Origin: Scytonema sp035967975
Lineage (GTDB): Bacteria > Cyanobacteriota > Cyanobacteriia > Cyanobacteriales > Nostocaceae
DNA: 64,000 bases
NCBI GenBank assembly: GCA_035967975.1
Contig: JAWQFQ010000023.1
Coordinates: 4,740-68,739, forward strand
Direction of reading: 5' to 3'
Positions 34,244 through 41,637 of this stretch are shown here, piece by piece (within the stretch, counting starts at the first letter, position 1; each line of letters opens with the position of its first letter). A model generated the notes under the pieces. It made no database searches and was not told the DNA's origin. It was given only the letters and a program-made list of their open reading frames with translations. A program made the translations under genes and the position numbers.

Positions 34244-34987
34244 ATGCAAACGTTGAAAGCACTTTCCTCAATGCCTGTGTCAGCTGCACCAAAACACTGC
34301 CAGCCTCTCAAGATTGTAGCGCTAGGAGATAGCCTGATATATGGGTTCGGCGATCCCGAAGGAGGAGGTTGGGTAGAACGACTACGACGGTGTTGGATGT
34401 CACCTGACAGCGCGGGTCATGTTCTTTATAATCTGGGTGTAAGGGGCGATCGCGTCCAGCAAGTATCCCACAGACTAGAAGTCGAATTTCGTCATCGGGG
34501 TGAATTGCGAAATCAAGTTCCCGACTTGATTATTCTTTCAGTAGGAGTCAATGACACAGCACGGTTGGGTCGTCCAAATGGACGGAACTATACAGATTTT
34601 GCCACTTTTGAATCACAAATTGCTTCTTTACTTGACCGGGCGCAACAACTTTGTCCGGTTTTGTTTGTCGGAATGGTACCAGTCAATGAAGCCAAAATGC
34701 CATTTCTAGATTGCTTATATTACAATCACGCTGACCAGTACCGCTATAAAGAAGCAACGAGAATCGCATGCTTACACCGTCGTATTCCCTACCTTGATAT
34801 TTTCCAGCAATGGATGGAACATGATGAAGCTTGGAGATTAAAACGTGTAGGTGAAGACGGTCTTCATCCCAACACCTTAGGCTACCAAACTCTACTAAAA
34901 GATGTTATGAATTGGGAAGCAATGGCTGACTACAATTCCACAAACTGGCGGAGGGAAGGCTCTTTTCTTGTGGGAATGAGAGGATAA
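34244..34987 (+). CDS. SGNH/GDSL-family hydrolase
   Basis: This encodes 247 residues. All four blocks are present: the catalytic serine in VALGDSLIYGFGDPEGGGW, glycine in NLGVRGDRV, asparagine in LSVGVNDTAR, and the Asp/His pair in EDGLHPNTLGY. It should be an esterase or lipase-like hydrolase, related to the tesA-like group. No signal peptide is seen, so it acts in the cytoplasm. The start is AT-rich and lacks a clear ribosome binding site; a start at the next methionine (MPVSAAPK) is possible. Confidence 0.9.
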   Translation: MQTLKALSSMPVSAAPKHCQPLKIVALGDSLIYGFGDPEGGGWVERLRRCWMSPDSAGHVLYNLGVRGDRVQQVSHRLEVEFRHRGELRNQVPDLIILSVGVNDTARLGRPNGRNYTDFATFESQIASLLDRAQQLCPVLFVGMVPVNEAKMPFLDCLYYNHADQYRYKEATRIACLHRRIPYLDIFQQWMEHDEAWRLKRVGEDGLHPNTLGYQTLLKDVMNWEAMADYNSTNWRREGSFLVGMRG

Positions 34988-35101
34988 TCTGCACAAAGCC
35001 ACCCTCATTTGTCATTTGTCATCAGCTTTCAGCGCTTGGCTAAGTGCTATTCATTACAGTTAAGATACAATACTGCAACCGATAAAGTTATTCGCACCGC
35101 A

Positions 35102-35134
35102 AGAAACCCGGTTTCTCGAAGAAACCGGGTTTCT
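35102..35134. repeat. R1 hairpin core
   Basis: A perfect 33-base core lies 115 bases behind the SGNH hydrolase. The left end (CAATACTGCAACCGATAAAG, 35068) is preserved and the right end has decayed. Confidence 0.85.
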
Positions 35135-35217
35135 GTTCCGGCTGTTAGCCCTTAAACGGGTATCTGTCACATTCTTTTTTCAAAAATGCATCATAACTTT
35201 CAAAATTCATAATTATT

Positions 35218-35655
35218 ATGACTCCTACTTTATTTGGTCGTTGGCAAACTCGATTATTACTACTAGCTACTATCGGCGTCTTGGTATCCTTACCTTTTGC
35301 AGGAGGTTTGATAGCTTCGAGTCCCAGCACAGTTTATTTTTGGATATTGACTTATATTGCTATATTTGGTTTGGTCTGGGATGTTGTTTATGACCAACTG
35401 CAAAAGTATCGTTGGGATAGAGACTGGCCCGCCGCATATCAACTCTTTGCAGGTATCTGGGAAATGGTTTTCGTCTTTTGTGGGGTAAAATTCTTTGGAT
35501 TTTTACCATTACCCGTACCTAAAGAGGAACTTTCACCGGAAGTTTTTTTACTGCATTACAGCGTAGTATGGCTAGCAGTTTTTATGACTTCACAAAGTTT
35601 AATGAGAATTATATTCGTTCGCTGGCGCTTCCGAGGTGGACAGTGGCTGAATTGA
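35218..35655 (+). CDS. Conserved cyanobacterial membrane protein
   Basis: This encodes 145 residues with four hydrophobic helices: LLLLATIGVLVSLPFAGGLI (about 12-31), VYFWILTYIAIFGLVWDVVY (about 39-58), a GIWEMVFVFCGVKFFGFLP segment (~78-96) and VVWLAVFMTSQSLMRIIFV (~116-134). No motif points to a function. It is monocistronic. Confidence 0.7.
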   Translation: MTPTLFGRWQTRLLLLATIGVLVSLPFAGGLIASSPSTVYFWILTYIAIFGLVWDVVYDQLQKYRWDRDWPAAYQLFAGIWEMVFVFCGVKFFGFLPLPVPKEELSPEVFLLHYSVVWLAVFMTSQSLMRIIFVRWRFRGGQWLN

Positions 35656-35734
35656 AAATGGGGTGTAGGGGACGACGCATTATTAACGATTAGCTGACAG
35701 TGAAAGCCTCTGTGGAAGTGAAGGGCGATCGCTG

Positions 35735-35965
35735 TTGAAGGTTAAAATAAACTTAAGAAATACTACTCCACCGATTGCCCCCTACTATATTACTCATCAA
35801 AAAGAAATCGACAATTACCTAGAACAGCGTCGTCAAAAAGCTCAACAACAGCGAAATCAATTTGAAAAGCAGTATAACTTAGCTTGCTCTGAGGCAGCGA
35901 TTGCGCGATCGCTATCAACCGCAAGGAGAATCATAGCCAGTCGTCAAGCACTCTTGATAACTTAA
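35735..35965 (+). CDS. Hypothetical basic 76-residue protein, doubtful start
   Basis: The frame opens at a TTG (35735) without ribosome binding site. The product is basic and helical (YLEQRRQKAQQQRNQFEKQY), possibly a short coiled coil. A HIP1 site lies within. Family not recognised; coding status uncertain. Confidence 0.35.
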   Translation: MKVKINLRNTTPPIAPYYITHQKEIDNYLEQRRQKAQQQRNQFEKQYNLACSEAAIARSLSTARRIIASRQALLIT

Positions 35966-36282
35966 CTCCTTTATTCCGGAGTGAACGTACAGCTAGTAGT
36001 CCCAATACTTGTCGGTTAATGGTAGTTGAGGCCTCAGAAACCCGGTTTCTCAAAGAAACCGGGTTTCTAGTTTTTGCTATCCCTTGCTGTACTAGTCAAA
36101 ATCTGGAAATCATTCTTAAAGTTTTTGTAAAAGTTTGCAAGTAACAATGTACTTTAAATAACTTTTAATCTACCAATAGATAGAGAAGAAAATCCCCTAT
36201 AAGTCATAAAATATAAAGTTATCATTAAAACCTTACTTCACCACACTCCACTAGGGGTATTTATTACAAAAAAATTAACTCA
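35966..36282. other. Gene-free stretch
   Basis: It contains the R1 element noted above and AT-rich DNA leading to the 70-residue gene. Nothing else is visible. Confidence 0.5.
36036..36068. repeat. R1 hairpin core
   Basis: A perfect 33-base core. The left end CAATACTTGTCGGTTAATGG (36003) is recognisable. Confidence 0.85.
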
Positions 36283-36495
36283 ATGCACAAGCTAAACACT
36301 GTACGAGTGGGTGCCAAAGTTTCTATTCTACAGCCAGCATACGTAGCTGGTCTTGAGGGTGTTATCTGTGGTCGGGAAGTTCTTTCAGGCGGTCAACATA
36401 GCGAACGCTGGCTTGTTCAAGTAGATGCTGAATTTGTTGTATCCTTGACCTCAAAGGAGTTTCAGCTTTTAACTGATGATAAACACTTGCTCTAG
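36283..36495 (+). CDS. Small conserved protein with KOW-like beta fold, unknown
   Basis: This encodes 70 residues: VRVGAKVSILQPAYVAGLEG followed by VICGREVLSGGQHSERWLVQ and VVSLTSKEFQLL. The pattern of a glycine-rich turn after 'V.IL.P.Y..G..G' resembles a small SH3/KOW barrel. Its stop overlaps the end of the next gene on the opposite strand by four bases (convergent). Confidence 0.6.
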   Translation: MHKLNTVRVGAKVSILQPAYVAGLEGVICGREVLSGGQHSERWLVQVDAEFVVSLTSKEFQLLTDDKHLL

Positions 36496-36758
36496 GTCAT
36501 ATTTGGCTTTGACTCGCTACTACCAATACCTAACTCTTTCTTAGTGCGTTTCAACTGTTGCCAAAGAACGTTAATACGATTGTAGGCTTCTTCAGGAGAT
36601 AGTTTTCCTGATGTTTCCAAACAAGTGATGTAACTCACTTTCTGTGCGAATTCTTGAAGATTAGCATTAAAGACCAGAGTCTCTGGTTTGACCTGACCGT
36701 GGTAGCGACTGCGCGGATGAAGAAAGTTATGTTTGTCCCCCTGATTGGGTTTGTTCAT
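36492..36758 (-). CDS. Small conserved cyanobacterial protein (DUF7219-like)
   Basis: This encodes 88 residues: HPRSRYHGQVKPETLVFNAN, LQEFAQKVSYITCLETSGKL and SPEEAYNRINVLWQQLKRTK form a recognisable small helical protein that I recall as DUF7219. The function is unknown. It is soluble. It is convergent with the KOW-like gene with a four-base overlap. Confidence 0.7.
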   Translation of the reverse strand: MNKPNQGDKHNFLHPRSRYHGQVKPETLVFNANLQEFAQKVSYITCLETSGKLSPEEAYNRINVLWQQLKRTKKELGIGSSESKPNMT

Positions 36759-36933
36759 ATTTTCAACTCCATACTACTTAAATTTGATGGAACTTAACCT
36801 ATTGTTAACCTAAAATGACAATCTCTACAAGGTAATAGTCATAAATCAGAAATGACATCTGCCGCAAGACTGAAAATTTAAGACCCCCACACCCCTACAC
36901 CCTCATATAATTGATAATATTTGGTTAAAATCA

Positions 36934-37209
36934 ATGAAATTAATTTTATATAGTAAGCCGGGATGCCACTTGTGTGAAGGGTTGCAGGAAAAGCTAGAAC
37001 AAATCCAAAGCCTTAAGTTTGAGCTAGAAATTCGGGATATTACAACTCGTAAAGATTGGTTTCAAGCTTATCAATATGAGATTCCAGTCCTTTTTTTAGC
37101 AAACAGAGGTACAGAGGGCGCAGAGGCGAAGGAGGAACTGTTACCTCGTCTCTCTCCTAGAGCTACGGTGCAGCAGTTGGAGAAAATGCTGCAAAAGTAC
37201 CTAAACTAA
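36934..37209 (+). CDS. Glutaredoxin-family (thioredoxin-fold) protein
   Basis: This encodes 91 residues, a small thioredoxin fold of the DUF836/NrdH-like glutaredoxin group. It starts MKLILYSKPGCHLCEGLQEK with the CXXC redox pair in CHLC, and has the cis-proline region in YEIPVLFLANRG. It is a likely thiol-disulfide oxidoreductase. It is followed by a hairpin (37223-37262). The first residue of the CXXC motif is close to the N-terminus, as expected. Confidence 0.88.
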   Translation: MKLILYSKPGCHLCEGLQEKLEQIQSLKFELEIRDITTRKDWFQAYQYEIPVLFLANRGTEGAEAKEELLPRLSPRATVQQLEKMLQKYLN

Positions 37210-37222
37210 GCATTCAATCGTC

Positions 37223-37262
37223 AGCCATCAGCTTTTTAGCCAAGATGCTGAGAGCTGATGGC
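37223..37262 (+). terminator. Stem-loop behind the glutaredoxin-like gene
   Basis: GCCATCAGCT (37223) pairs with AGCTGATGGC (to 37262), giving a 10-bp stem with a 20-base loop, 14 bases past the stop. There is no U tract, so termination is only likely. Confidence 0.45.
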
Positions 37263-37338
37263 GGGAATGCAAATACTTACCGTTTGACTATACCTTTGAC
37301 TACAATAAAGAAGCAACTAACCTCTTGGAGTTCTGGCA

Positions 37339-37911
37339 GTGGGCTTATTTGATGATGTGAGTCGGTTTCTAGAAAACCGTTTGGAAGAATTTCTGCGAAA
37401 TAATCCGCATTTGGAGTTAGATGCACTGTTGGAGCAGCTGCGGGAGCAAGAAGAAGACACTCTCAAGCTCATCGCAGATTTACAATTGCAAGAAAAGCGA
37501 TCGCAAGAGCAAATTCTCTCCACCGCCCAAGAAATCCAAAAGTGGCATAATCGGGTGCAAAAAGCAAAAGCTTCTAACAGACAGGATTTGGTAGCAGCAG
37601 CCGAACAGCGAGAAGCAGCACTGTTGCGAGAGGGAAATCAGCTTTGGGGACAGATGCAAGGAGTGAAAGAACGTATTACCCAAGCTAAAGAACTACTGCG
37701 GAAAGTTCAAGTACGGCGACAAGAAGTACAAGCAAAAGCCGTTGAAGCCCAGACAGCACGGGCTAAAGCTCAAGCACAGCAACGCGTAGAAGCTGCAGGT
37801 TGGTGGAATGCGGCTAGTAGCTACTCTGGATATGATGATTTAGAAGATAAGTTCCGCCGTTGGGAAACTCAAGAAGAGTTAGAACAAATGAAGCGAAATA
37901 TGGGGAAATAA
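37339..37911 (+). CDS. TIGR04376 family coiled-coil protein
   Basis: This encodes 190 residues starting with GTG (MGLFDDVSRFLENRLEEFLR). It is a long helical coiled coil (about 25-150) rich in Glu, Gln and Arg, with LEEQ-type heptads, ending YDDLEDKFRRWETQEELEQM. This is the cyanobacterial TIGR04376 family of unknown function, with a PspA-like appearance but not PspA. It is probably cytoplasmic, perhaps membrane-associated. The GTG start is supported by the family's conserved N-terminus. Confidence 0.85.
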   Translation: MGLFDDVSRFLENRLEEFLRNNPHLELDALLEQLREQEEDTLKLIADLQLQEKRSQEQILSTAQEIQKWHNRVQKAKASNRQDLVAAAEQREAALLREGNQLWGQMQGVKERITQAKELLRKVQVRRQEVQAKAVEAQTARAKAQAQQRVEAAGWWNAASSYSGYDDLEDKFRRWETQEELEQMKRNMGK

Positions 37912-37959
37912 TTAGTTGTTAGTGGTTAGTAGTTAGTTGTTAGTAGTTAGTTGTTAGTC
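37912..37959. repeat. (TTAGTTG)n STRR
   Basis: About six to seven drifting heptamers TTAGTTG/TTAGTAG follow the TIGR04376 stop directly; related CTATCCA heptamers are at about 37978-37996. Confidence 0.8.
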
Positions 37960-38060
37960 GTGTGTTTTCACAACTATCGACTATCCACTATCCACTCACT
38001 TTTCGTATATTTGTTGTCGTCGCCACATTCTCTAAAGGTTCCAGCTAAGATAATCAAGGC

Positions 38061-38648
38061 ATGGAATACAATATCTTTGTGAATGTTTTGACGAGCCTGC
38101 AACGGTTATTTGTAGGTTACATTGCAGCTGCTGTTTTGGGGATTTTTTTTGGTCTGATAATTGGGATCAATCCCTTAGCTTATCAAATACTTAAGCGCCT
38201 ACTACAAATTGCACATAGTATCCTTCCTATAGCCTTGCTACCAATTGCTTTGATAGCATTTCAACAAATTGAACCCGCAGCTTTTATTGTAGTCTTTTTT
38301 AGTGCCTTTTGGTCAATTATTTTAGATACGGCACGAGGAATGCGGCAGTTTCGCCAAAAAGGTAATAGCTATAGAACTGTTCTTTATCATATATTTAATG
38401 CTTTAAGGAGTGCCATTTGGATTGCCTGGTTTACGGTGATAGCTACAGAAATGTTAATAGGTAAACAAGGGCTGGGTTTTGTTCTTTGGAGTGCGTATAA
38501 TTCGAGAAATATAAATTCTATTATCCTGGCTATATTCTACACTAGTATTATTAGCTTTTTACTTGACCAGCTGTTAGACATAATCGGATACTTTCTTTCT
38601 CAAATTGTCTTGGACGGAAAACCAAAAGATGAAGGGGCTTCCAAATAA
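38061..38648 (+). CDS. NrtB/SsuC-type ABC transporter permease, short orphan
   Basis: This encodes 195 residues, shorter than the usual 250-280. It has the family start VLTSLQRLFVGYIAAAVLGIFFGLIIG, helices near 45-70, 75-90, 122-140 and 155-180, and an EAA-like loop that reads only weakly (RTVLYHIFNALRSAIWIAWF). The first transmembrane helix of a typical NrtB/SsuC seems absent, so it is either a natural short form or N-terminally truncated. No ATPase or binding-protein gene adjoins it. Substrates of the family are nitrate, sulfonates or taurine. Confidence 0.75.
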   Translation: MEYNIFVNVLTSLQRLFVGYIAAAVLGIFFGLIIGINPLAYQILKRLLQIAHSILPIALLPIALIAFQQIEPAAFIVVFFSAFWSIILDTARGMRQFRQKGNSYRTVLYHIFNALRSAIWIAWFTVIATEMLIGKQGLGFVLWSAYNSRNINSIILAIFYTSIISFLLDQLLDIIGYFLSQIVLDGKPKDEGASK

Positions 38649-38764
38649 AAAAATACTCAAAAATTTCTTGTGGTCTGTCTCAGACGTCACTGAGCGGAGG
38701 CGGGCGAGGACGCCCACCCCACAATATTGGTTAATTTATTTCTTGGAAATCCCTTATGAAGCAT

Positions 38765-39712
38765 TTAAGTCTCTAATTCAGATAAGATGTGATCGCTAAT
38801 TAGCCAGCGATTAGAATTAGGTTTAATCCACTGCTTTTGAGCTTCATTGTAATCACGTTGTTCTTTGAGAACTGCTAGTAACTTTTCCTTTTGCTGAGGA
38901 TTGAGTTTAAATAGCATACTTTGAACAGCACGTAATGCACAAGTTTGTTCAAACGCCGTTTCTGAATGACTAATCATATGTAAAACTGGAGCAAAATAAG
39001 TCGGTTCTCCAGACCATTCTGCAATAGAAAGTCCTAACAATCGCTTACCTTGGTCTTGTGATTGCAAGAGGTCAAGAACCTCCTTTTCCGAAAAATTGAT
39101 TTGTGAGGCTAGAGCACGCATCCTTCCTGCAACAGACTCCATTTCAAATGTCCGTTTTGAACCAGAGGGCATTGAAATTCTTATTTCTTTATATTGTTGT
39201 GCTAATTTTTCTAGTAGTTCTCTAGCCTCTGATGCTGGAATCCTAGATGCATACTCTTTTTGCCATTCCTGACGAATTTGGCGCATCTCTAATTGCTGTT
39301 GTGGTGGAGCTGCTTCTTCTGCTAATTTAGTCTGCTCAATTAGAAATCCCAGTGAATCTGGTGTTAATGACCGTAACATAGGCATCATACTTGAGCCAGT
39401 AATTTCTCCGGCTGGCGTCTTTACGGCTCCCCCTGTTAAAGCAAAAATCTTCAGTACAGATGGTAACCAAGTCAGAGCTAAAAAAATTGCTGTTGTGCTA
39501 TTGACTTTAAATTGAAAAGACTTTTCTTTACCCCAAGTTATCTGAATGGTGCTGAGAAGTATAAATATAATACTGATAATTATCCATTTTTTAGGAATAT
39601 CAATAATTTGTTTTAGCAGCCACTCTACTGCTTGGATTGAGATTTGTCCGCTCTCGCCTTCTTGTTCTACTTTTTTATCCATACCCTGATTTTTATATAT
39701 TGATTCTCGCAT
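38765..39712 (-). CDS. Membrane-anchored HEAT-like protein, third gene of the RES locus
   Basis: This encodes 315 residues if started at 39712; a second ATG at 39682 (MDKKVEQEGESG) is also possible. Two hydrophobic helices (about 43-59, WIIISIIFILLSTIQITWG, and 73-93, AIFLALTWLPSVLKIFALTG) precede a cytoplasmic helical part. The C-terminal ~100 residues look like short HEAT repeats (VLDLLQSQDQGKRLLGLSIA, FEQTCALRAVQSML). The first start overlaps the RES gene by 20 bases; with the second the gap is 10 bases. Either way the genes are closely coupled. No family is recognised. Confidence 0.75.
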   Translation of the reverse strand: MRESIYKNQGMDKKVEQEGESGQISIQAVEWLLKQIIDIPKKWIIISIIFILLSTIQITWGKEKSFQFKVNSTTAIFLALTWLPSVLKIFALTGGAVKTPAGEITGSSMMPMLRSLTPDSLGFLIEQTKLAEEAAPPQQQLEMRQIRQEWQKEYASRIPASEARELLEKLAQQYKEIRISMPSGSKRTFEMESVAGRMRALASQINFSEKEVLDLLQSQDQGKRLLGLSIAEWSGEPTYFAPVLHMISHSETAFEQTCALRAVQSMLFKLNPQQKEKLLAVLKEQRDYNEAQKQWIKPNSNRWLISDHILSELET

Positions 39713-40427
39713 AGGTGCGATTGACTTTTTTAAAATATAAAGTTGTAGGTTCTGTCCATTCAGGAAAAATAACCCTGATGTTATTCTCCTTGGCTGCTTT
39801 GATAATATGACCGCGTAATTCCGGAGATCCTAGTGAAAAAACATCTTTTTTTTCACAACTTAGATAGTTTTCTCCACGCTCATAAAATACGATCGCTTCT
39901 TCATTATTATGAGCATTTCGGTATATTATTCCCTGCACATCTGTATACTTTTCTTTACAATCATAAAATAAGCGCGACCAAGCCTGAGTCAAGGCACGTT
40001 TCTCTGTCTTTGCTAGGGTTGCTTCATTCGCGCCTGCACACATTGCACCGCGATCGCGTATATCTAGTAATTTTAAATCTTTTTTAACACTAAGAATAGC
40101 AAACTGGTATTCTTTCGTAATTTCTGCCGCTTCTGGTGTATCACCGAAAACTTCCACTAAACAACCGGACAAGGTCGGTGCAGTATAACAGATTCTACGT
40201 TCTGGGTCGTTACCAGGTTGACATTTGTATGGTCGGTAGTTAAGCCTGGGAGGGATACCTCGTTGATGATCGAAACGATGTAAGGGACCCCAAGCGCGGA
40301 AAGAAAGAGCGGTAGGGTAATATTCGCTCCGATAAATTCTAAAGATAGGCTTGCCTGGTTTTAAAATATGGAATATGGGATTTGCATGGTCTGCGCGGGA
40401 AAGTGATGGATGGACAATCTTTACCAA
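39693..40427 (-). CDS. RES-domain NAD+-phosphorylase toxin
   Basis: This encodes 244 residues. RES toxins (named for conserved Arg, Glu, Ser) break down NAD+ and halt growth. The Arg is in PIFRIYRSEYYPTALSFR, the Glu in GCLVEVFGDTPEA and further conserved tyrosines in RRICYTAPTL and QGIIYRNAH. It is longer than the typical ~160-220 residues because of a C-terminal extension. The probable antitoxin gene lies 224 bases upstream on the same strand, and a membrane protein gene is coupled downstream. Confidence 0.85.
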   Translation of the reverse strand: MVKIVHPSLSRADHANPIFHILKPGKPIFRIYRSEYYPTALSFRAWGPLHRFDHQRGIPPRLNYRPYKCQPGNDPERRICYTAPTLSGCLVEVFGDTPEAAEITKEYQFAILSVKKDLKLLDIRDRGAMCAGANEATLAKTEKRALTQAWSRLFYDCKEKYTDVQGIIYRNAHNNEEAIVFYERGENYLSCEKKDVFSLGSPELRGHIIKAAKENNIRVIFPEWTEPTTLYFKKVNRTYARINI

Positions 40428-40651
40428 CTTTCTTTCTCACTCCTCATCTGATTGATTGACAAAATACTCAGATACACCACAATGTTTTAAGAAGGCTCAT
40501 TTGAACTACCTTTAAAGGTCGTGCTGTTGTTACCTTCAACAGTCCTTGATTTAATTCCGGAAATGTGATGTGGTTATTACGGAAAAGAGAGAGCGACATT
40601 TTGCCATCTTTTATATCAATCAATCAGTTGACCCACTGTTATGACTTGTAC

Positions 40652-41251
40652 CTACATGACTCCTACTGCTTGTGCTTCAGCAATAACCGCATTTTTCCGA
40701 CCTTTTTTTAAGGCTTCTACTGGAGTTAGTCCATTTAATGCTGAGTTAGGTCGTATTAACCAACTGATTTTAGAGAAATCAGGAACGTCAAGAGCTTTCA
40801 ATACGTCTGGTAATCCAGGGAGGACACCGTGTGGTCCGGTAGGATCGAATTGCCATTTTGGAAACTTCCAAATTCCATTGTCTTGAACTGCTATTAAGCT
40901 TTTATGTCGCCTGCGATCGTGGGGCGTTTGTCGGCTTTTTACACCCAATAACTGAGCCACTTCCGATGCAGTGTAACAATTGCTCAAGATTTGCTGTCTC
41001 CATTCAAAAAAATCTTTAAACGCTTCATTTTCCAGGTCTCTTTGTTCTTCTTCACTAATTGGAGCAACACCAAGTTTTGCCGCTAAATTAGTTTCAGCTT
41101 TAGAGATAATTGGCATTGGAGTATTTTTTATTCGAGATACCCAGTATTCAATCTCAGCAGTTGACAATCGATTGAGAGCTTTAGCTGCTTGTTCTATCAG
41201 TTCCTGTTTGTGTTGAGATTTACTTTTTTCTACAAAAGTCGTCGCATTCAT
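40652..41251 (-). CDS. Antitoxin-like protein with MbcA/ParS-type C-terminus
   Basis: This encodes 199 residues. The middle (YTASEVAQLLGVKSRQTPHD, then RRHKSLIAVQDNGIWKFPKW) reads as a helix-turn-helix of excisionase type. The C-terminus (ISWLIRPNSALNGLTPVEAL, then KKGRKNAVIAEAQA) matches the toxin-binding pattern of MbcA/ParS/Xre antitoxins. The N-terminal ~70 residues are an unusual helical extension. Position upstream of the RES toxin supports the role, although the 224-base spacing is larger than usual. Confidence 0.8.
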   Translation of the reverse strand: MNATTFVEKSKSQHKQELIEQAAKALNRLSTAEIEYWVSRIKNTPMPIISKAETNLAAKLGVAPISEEEQRDLENEAFKDFFEWRQQILSNCYTASEVAQLLGVKSRQTPHDRRRHKSLIAVQDNGIWKFPKWQFDPTGPHGVLPGLPDVLKALDVPDFSKISWLIRPNSALNGLTPVEALKKGRKNAVIAEAQAVGVM

Positions 41252-41637
41252 GATTAGACCATTGAATTGTCATTACGGTTTACATTGGGATTTGGACAGA
41301 CTCGCTATGTGCGATCGCATTCCCTTTACTGTAAGAGATGTCCAATACATATAATATCACAGTTTTTTGATAAATTCCGGTCTGAGCTACGAGCAAGATG
41401 TAAGCTATACTCAGATTTTTTAGTATAAATAAATACGTTTTGACGGTTGCGTGGGGCATAGAAACCCGGTATCTTCAAGATACCGGGTTTCTAAATAGTT
41501 GCTTAACACCAACGGTATTGCAGTATCAGTAATCTGTTAAAGTTATATAAAATTTTGAACAGTAAGTATTACCATGTTCAAATGAACCCAACGGATTTGA
41601 GAAAATTTAACTATATTTGACTATACAGAACGAACCT
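41252..41637. other. Divergent intergenic region upstream of the Cache-channel gene
   Basis: No gene. It contains one R1 element (core 41460-41492; right end AACGGTATTG at 41520) and must hold promoters for both flanking genes. Confidence 0.55.
41460..41492. repeat. R1 hairpin core
   Basis: A perfect 33-base core (ATCTTCAAGAT centre), 146 bases before the Cache-channel gene; one of the few R1 copies upstream rather than downstream of a gene. Confidence 0.85.
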
